Part shown: positions 6,301 to 7,954 of the stretch, in pieces | Position numbering within the stretch: the stretch's first letter is position 1 | Layout of the letters: the number at the start of each line of letters is the position of its first letter | Assembly (NCBI GenBank): GCA_035295665.1 | Contig: DATGIQ010000491.1 | Span: forward strand, 1-7,954 | Direction: 5' to 3' | DNA: 7,954 nucleotides | Source of the DNA: DATGIQ01 sp035295665 | GTDB lineage: Bacteria; Planctomycetota; Planctomycetia; Gemmatales; Gemmataceae | Position numbers and translations under genes: made by a program | The notes under the pieces: generated by a model | The model's database searches: none | Told to the model about the DNA's origin: nothing | What the model saw: only the letters and a program-made list of their open reading frames with translations

Positions 6301-6356
6301 GCACTCAGCGCAAGTGCAATGGTCAACGAGCCCGCCCAAGCCCAGGCATACCGCAT
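3303..6356 (-). CDS. PVC-type propeller / HEAT / cytochrome c protein (membrane-bound dehydrogenase domain)
   Basis: The product is an exported protein of 1017 residues. The ATG at 6356 has GGGAGG five bases upstream and starts a signal peptide (MRYAWAWAGSLTIALALSAS, cleavage near SLAA at 24-27). An in-frame start at 6410 would place a charged extension before it and is less likely. Residues about 50-397 form a sugar-dehydrogenase-like beta-propeller: FDGHGRLWLTQ (75-85), NPFGLCFDPLGNLY (234-247), DIKLGPDGALYVADFYN (352-368) and GRVWRIVYRG. It has a calcium-loop-like DTDGDGRADK at 151-160. Residues about 415-850 are helical with HEAT-like repeats, for example HPNLTVRMQATNQL and DPAPAVRVHAMRVLAE. 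Residues about 880-1017 are a c-type cytochrome with CAICH at 890-894 and a likely distal Met at 986 (SPMP). This matches the planctomycete-specific fusion of the models I recall as TIGR02604 and TIGR02603. It probably oxidises a substrate and passes electrons to the haem; the substrate is unknown, and carbohydrate is a guess. No truncation is seen. Confidence 0.93.
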   Translation of the reverse strand: MRYAWAWAGSLTIALALSASSGGSLAAQDPLSDFIAKTDPRTPAQEQQCFHLPPGFAIELVASEPAIGKPINLNFDGHGRLWLTQSVEYPFPAPPGQTPRDRIQILESTHGDGVADRVTTFADGLNIPIGLLPITNGAIVYSIPNIYRVLDTDGDGRADKREVLYGTFGFRDTHGMASSFTWGFDGWVYACHGFSNTSKIKGADGATVTMQSGNTYRFKPDGSHVEQFTHGQVNPFGLCFDPLGNLYSADCHTKPVMMLLRGGYYQSFGKPHDGLGFAPEMCAHDHGSTAIAGIVYYAADHFPPEYRDTVFIGNVVTNRINHDRLERHGSTYKAILQPDFLTCDDPWFRPVDIKLGPDGALYVADFYNRIIGHYEVPLTHPGRDKERGRVWRIVYRGPDGKGKPVPPRIDWSKASIPELIGGLAHPNLTVRMQATNQLVERGGENVAGAVRALLRPQTSIFQRVHGLWVLDRLRVLDDSMLEAAAKDPAPAVRVHAMRVLAERSKFTPAEHDWILAGLHDSDAFVQRAAADALGTHPALVNIDPLLALRHAVPAEDTHLLYMVRMALRNQLQPLDSWSKLATASWSNQDCRAIADVALGVPTAAAADFLLTHLAHRLPEERRMVVPFVHHVARYGTEEKVQAVVEFARADGSENLPHQAELFKAIQQGTQERGGKLRPEVRQWGSDLARQLLASGRAEAVLAGAELAGSQRLTELQPALRTLVAQHGLAEKQRRAALDALVAIRAQDEIPLLGRLLADTAEAMPLREHSAQLLAGINQPQAHDELLQTLSIAPAPLQSGIAAGLAGSAQGAAKLLHAVAAGKASARLLQDRPVQLRMEKYSELKDELAKLTRDLPPADKRLQDLMQRRRSRFAKAKPDAVVGAQIFAKNCAICHQIGGQGAKIGPQLDGIGIRGIDRLLEDILDPNRNVDQAFRSSTLALKNGQIVTGLVLREEGEVVILADAQGKEVRVPKNTIEERTVSALSPMPANLADQIPEADFNNLLAYLLSQRPLQGSKQ

Positions 6357-6408
6357 AGCTGCCTCCCGATGCCGATGGAAAAAACGTTCGAGGTTGGTTC
6401 TATCGACC

Positions 6409-6436
6409 ATCGTATCCGAGTTGGACAGGAAGGCAA
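6409..6436 (-). promoter_or_regulatory. Possible promoter of the cytochrome/dehydrogenase gene
   Basis: On the minus strand TTGCCT (6436-6431) and TACGAT (6414-6409), each 4 of 6 to consensus, are separated by 16 bp and lie about 53 bp upstream of the chosen ATG at 6356. If this is correct, the upstream in-frame start at 6410 would not be transcribed, which supports the ATG at 6356. A perfect TTGACA on the minus strand at 6538-6533 has no good -10 partner at normal spacing. Confidence 0.3.
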
Positions 6437-6499
6437 ACAGGCGAATGGCTCCCCCAGGGAACGCCGACTTCTTCCCTCGCCCGTTTCAGGCGGCCCATT

Positions 6500-6505
6500 T
6501 ATAAT
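6500..6505 (+). promoter_or_regulatory. -10 box of a probable recJ promoter
   Basis: A perfect TATAAT lies 47 bp upstream of the recJ TTG start in GC-rich surroundings, giving an expected leader of about 40 nt. No good -35 is found 16-18 bp upstream, where the sequence is close to TCGCCC. The call therefore rests on the -10 and its position in the divergent gap. Confidence 0.45.
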
Positions 6506-6540
6506 GCTTCAGGAATCCCAGCCGCCCACCAGCTGTCAAG

Positions 6541-6547
6541 GGGGAGG
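6541..6547 (+). promoter_or_regulatory. Shine-Dalgarno deciding the TTG start of recJ
   Basis: GGGGAGG at 6541-6547 is followed by 5 nt and then TTG at 6553 in the RecJ frame. The ATG at 6548 is in another frame and directly abuts this sequence, so it is not a usable start. Confidence 0.65.
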
Positions 6548-6552
6548 ATGTA

Positions 6553-7954
6553 TTGCGAACCGTTGCCAAGCGTTGGCACCTTCTGCCCTATGAGCGCGAC
6601 GGCATCGAACGCCTCGGGGCGGCGTTGCGGCTGCCGCCGATCGTGGCACAACTCTTGCTAAACCGCGGCCTGGCCGATCCGCAGGCTGCCCGCCGATTCC
6701 TGGATGCACCATTGAATGGACTGCATCCGCCCGAGCAATTGCCGGGCATCGCCGCCGCCGCCGACCGGCTCCTCCAGGCCATTCGGGATGGCCGGCGCAT
6801 CTGCGTCTACGGCGATTACGATGTCGACGGCACGACAGGGACGTCCATCCTGTGGCAGGCGTTGCAGCTGTTGGGAGCGACGGTGGACTTTTATGTGCCG
6901 CACCGCCTGGAGGAAGGGTACGGACTCAACGCGGAGGCTCTCCAGCAAATCGCCGCCGGCGGTGCTTCGGTAGTGGTTACGGTAGATTGTGGAATCGCCG
7001 CCTTGGCCGAGGCCGAGGAGGCGCGCCGGCTCGGTCTGGAGCTGATCATCACCGATCATCATGAGTTCAAGGACCGCCTTCCCAATGCTTCGGTGGTGGC
7101 CCATCCACGGTTGCCGGGCGGGTCGTATCCGTTTGGGGGATTGTCCGGGGCGGGCGTGGCGTTCAAATTGGCCTGGGCACTGTGCCAACGCTTTTGTGGC
7201 GGAGAGCGCGTCACGCCGCGCTTCCGCGATTTTCTCCTGGACAGCGTGGCCTTGACCGCGCTGGGCCTGGTGGCCGATGTCGTGCCCCTGCACGATGAGA
7301 ACCGCATCTTCGTACGCCACGGTCTGGTGCGCCTCCAGCAAGCGCCGACGCCGGGGTTGAAGGCTCTGCTCGATACGGCCGGGTTGGGCGGCAAGGAAAC
7401 GCTTTGCGCCGACGATATCAGTTTCAAGCTCGCCCCACGCCTGAACGCCGTTGGACGCCTGGGTAGTGCCCGGCTGGTGATTGAACTCTTGACCACGACA
7501 TCGCCACAGCGGGCCGCTTCGTTGGCGCGCTATCTCGAAGGTCAAAATGTCCAGCGGCAAGTGTTCGAGCGCCGGATCTTGGCCAAGGCCCGCGAGCTGG
7601 TGGGCGATGCCGACCGCGATGATTTGCCGGCTCTCGTGCTGGCGGATGCGGAATGGCATCCCGGGATCGTCGGGATCGTCGCCAGCCGGCTGGTGGATCT
7701 GTATGCCCGCCCGGTGCTGCTCATCGCCTTGCGGCAAGACCGCACCGAGAGCACTTCGATTGGCCACGGCTCCGGCCGATCGGTGCCTGGCTTCCCGCTC
7801 CACGAAGCCTTGCAAGCGTGTGGCGACCACTTGATCAGCCACGGCGGCCACGCGGCCGCGGCTGGGTTCAAGATCCAGCCGGAGCTCATCGATGTCTTTC
7901 GCCAGCGCTTTTGTGCCTATGCTGCCGAGTATTTCCGAGTCCAGCCGCCGGTCT
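6553..7954 (+). CDS. recJ: Single-stranded-DNA-specific exonuclease RecJ (5' part, runs off window)
   Basis: RecJ degrades single-stranded DNA 5' to 3' in RecF-pathway recombination and mismatch or base-excision repair, in the cytoplasm. The visible 467 residues begin at a TTG with a strong Shine-Dalgarno and the N-terminal pattern RWHLLPYERDGIERLGAAL. DHH-domain metal-binding motifs are all present: YGDYDVDG (Asp88, Asp90, Asp92), VDCGI (Asp145), ITDHHE (Asp168, His169, His170) and LGLVADVVPL (Asp242). The linker to DHHA1 contains APRLNAVGRLGSA. The DHHA1 domain shows WHPGIVGIVASRL, GSGRSVPGFPLHEAL and HGGHAAAAGF (His430-His433). Full-length RecJ has about 560-580 residues, so roughly the last 100 (the end of the OB-fold region) lie outside the window. 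The gene is divergent from the cytochrome gene and shares a 196-bp promoter region with it. No frameshift is seen. Confidence 0.95.
   Translation, partial: MRTVAKRWHLLPYERDGIERLGAALRLPPIVAQLLLNRGLADPQAARRFLDAPLNGLHPPEQLPGIAAAADRLLQAIRDGRRICVYGDYDVDGTTGTSILWQALQLLGATVDFYVPHRLEEGYGLNAEALQQIAAGGASVVVTVDCGIAALAEAEEARRLGLELIITDHHEFKDRLPNASVVAHPRLPGGSYPFGGLSGAGVAFKLAWALCQRFCGGERVTPRFRDFLLDSVALTALGLVADVVPLHDENRIFVRHGLVRLQQAPTPGLKALLDTAGLGGKETLCADDISFKLAPRLNAVGRLGSARLVIELLTTTSPQRAASLARYLEGQNVQRQVFERRILAKARELVGDADRDDLPALVLADAEWHPGIVGIVASRLVDLYARPVLLIALRQDRTESTSIGHGSGRSVPGFPLHEALQACGDHLISHGGHAAAAGFKIQPELIDVFRQRFCAYAAEYFRVQPPV

Noticed and set aside
6548..6550. ATG as recJ start
   Set aside because: It is in a different reading frame from RecJ and lies directly against the Shine-Dalgarno sequence.
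6658..7851. Minus-strand open frame of 397 codons opposite recJ
   Set aside because: It is a shadow of recJ, whose catalytic motifs are unmistakable on the other strand.

Overview
The window most likely comes from a planctomycete, or at least a PVC-superphylum bacterium. The main evidence is the large gene at 3303-6356. It joins an N-terminal beta-propeller of the 'membrane-bound dehydrogenase' type, a HEAT-like middle region and a C-terminal c-type cytochrome of the Pirellula/Verrucomicrobium type, an architecture I know essentially only from that group. A secreted LamG-fold protein, a GC-rich composition and a planctomycete-looking transposase remnant agree with this. The genus cannot be told from the sequence.

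Layout. Positions 1-2232 are an accessory block read on the minus strand. It starts near 1250 with a candidate promoter and a palindromic operator. A compact HigB-HigA-type toxin-antitoxin pair follows (toxin first, 4-nt ATGA overlap), then a third small gene of unknown function about 26 nt downstream. The 3' end of that third gene runs into a 142-bp segment (1-142) that is a near-perfect direct repeat of the 3' end of the LamG gene at 2233-2374. Between the toxin promoter and the LamG gene lie a decayed DDE transposase (C-terminal part intact, in-frame stop upstream) and several inverted repeats. The accessory block is therefore bracketed by two copies of a gene tail, which suggests insertion, recombination or a tandem rearrangement. 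The left copy touches the window edge, so its full length is unknown.

Positions 2233-6356 hold two co-directional minus-strand genes for exported proteins: the 1017-residue propeller/HEAT/cytochrome c protein and, 270 bp downstream, the 262-residue LamG-fold protein. Both have clear signal peptides and strong Shine-Dalgarno sequences. The gap between them holds an AT-rich patch with a possible promoter and a GC-rich hairpin.

Positions 6357-6552 are a divergent promoter region. From 6553 to the end, on the plus strand, runs the 5' part (467 codons) of recJ, which appears to start at a TTG codon and has all the DHH/DHHA1 motifs expected in the visible part. This is the core-genome anchor of the window.

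I see no tRNA, rRNA, CRISPR array or clear riboswitch. I do not see a convincing new defence or metabolic system. The items most worth a second look are the LamG-tail duplication around the toxin-antitoxin block and the extra gene co-transcribed with the toxin-antitoxin pair.
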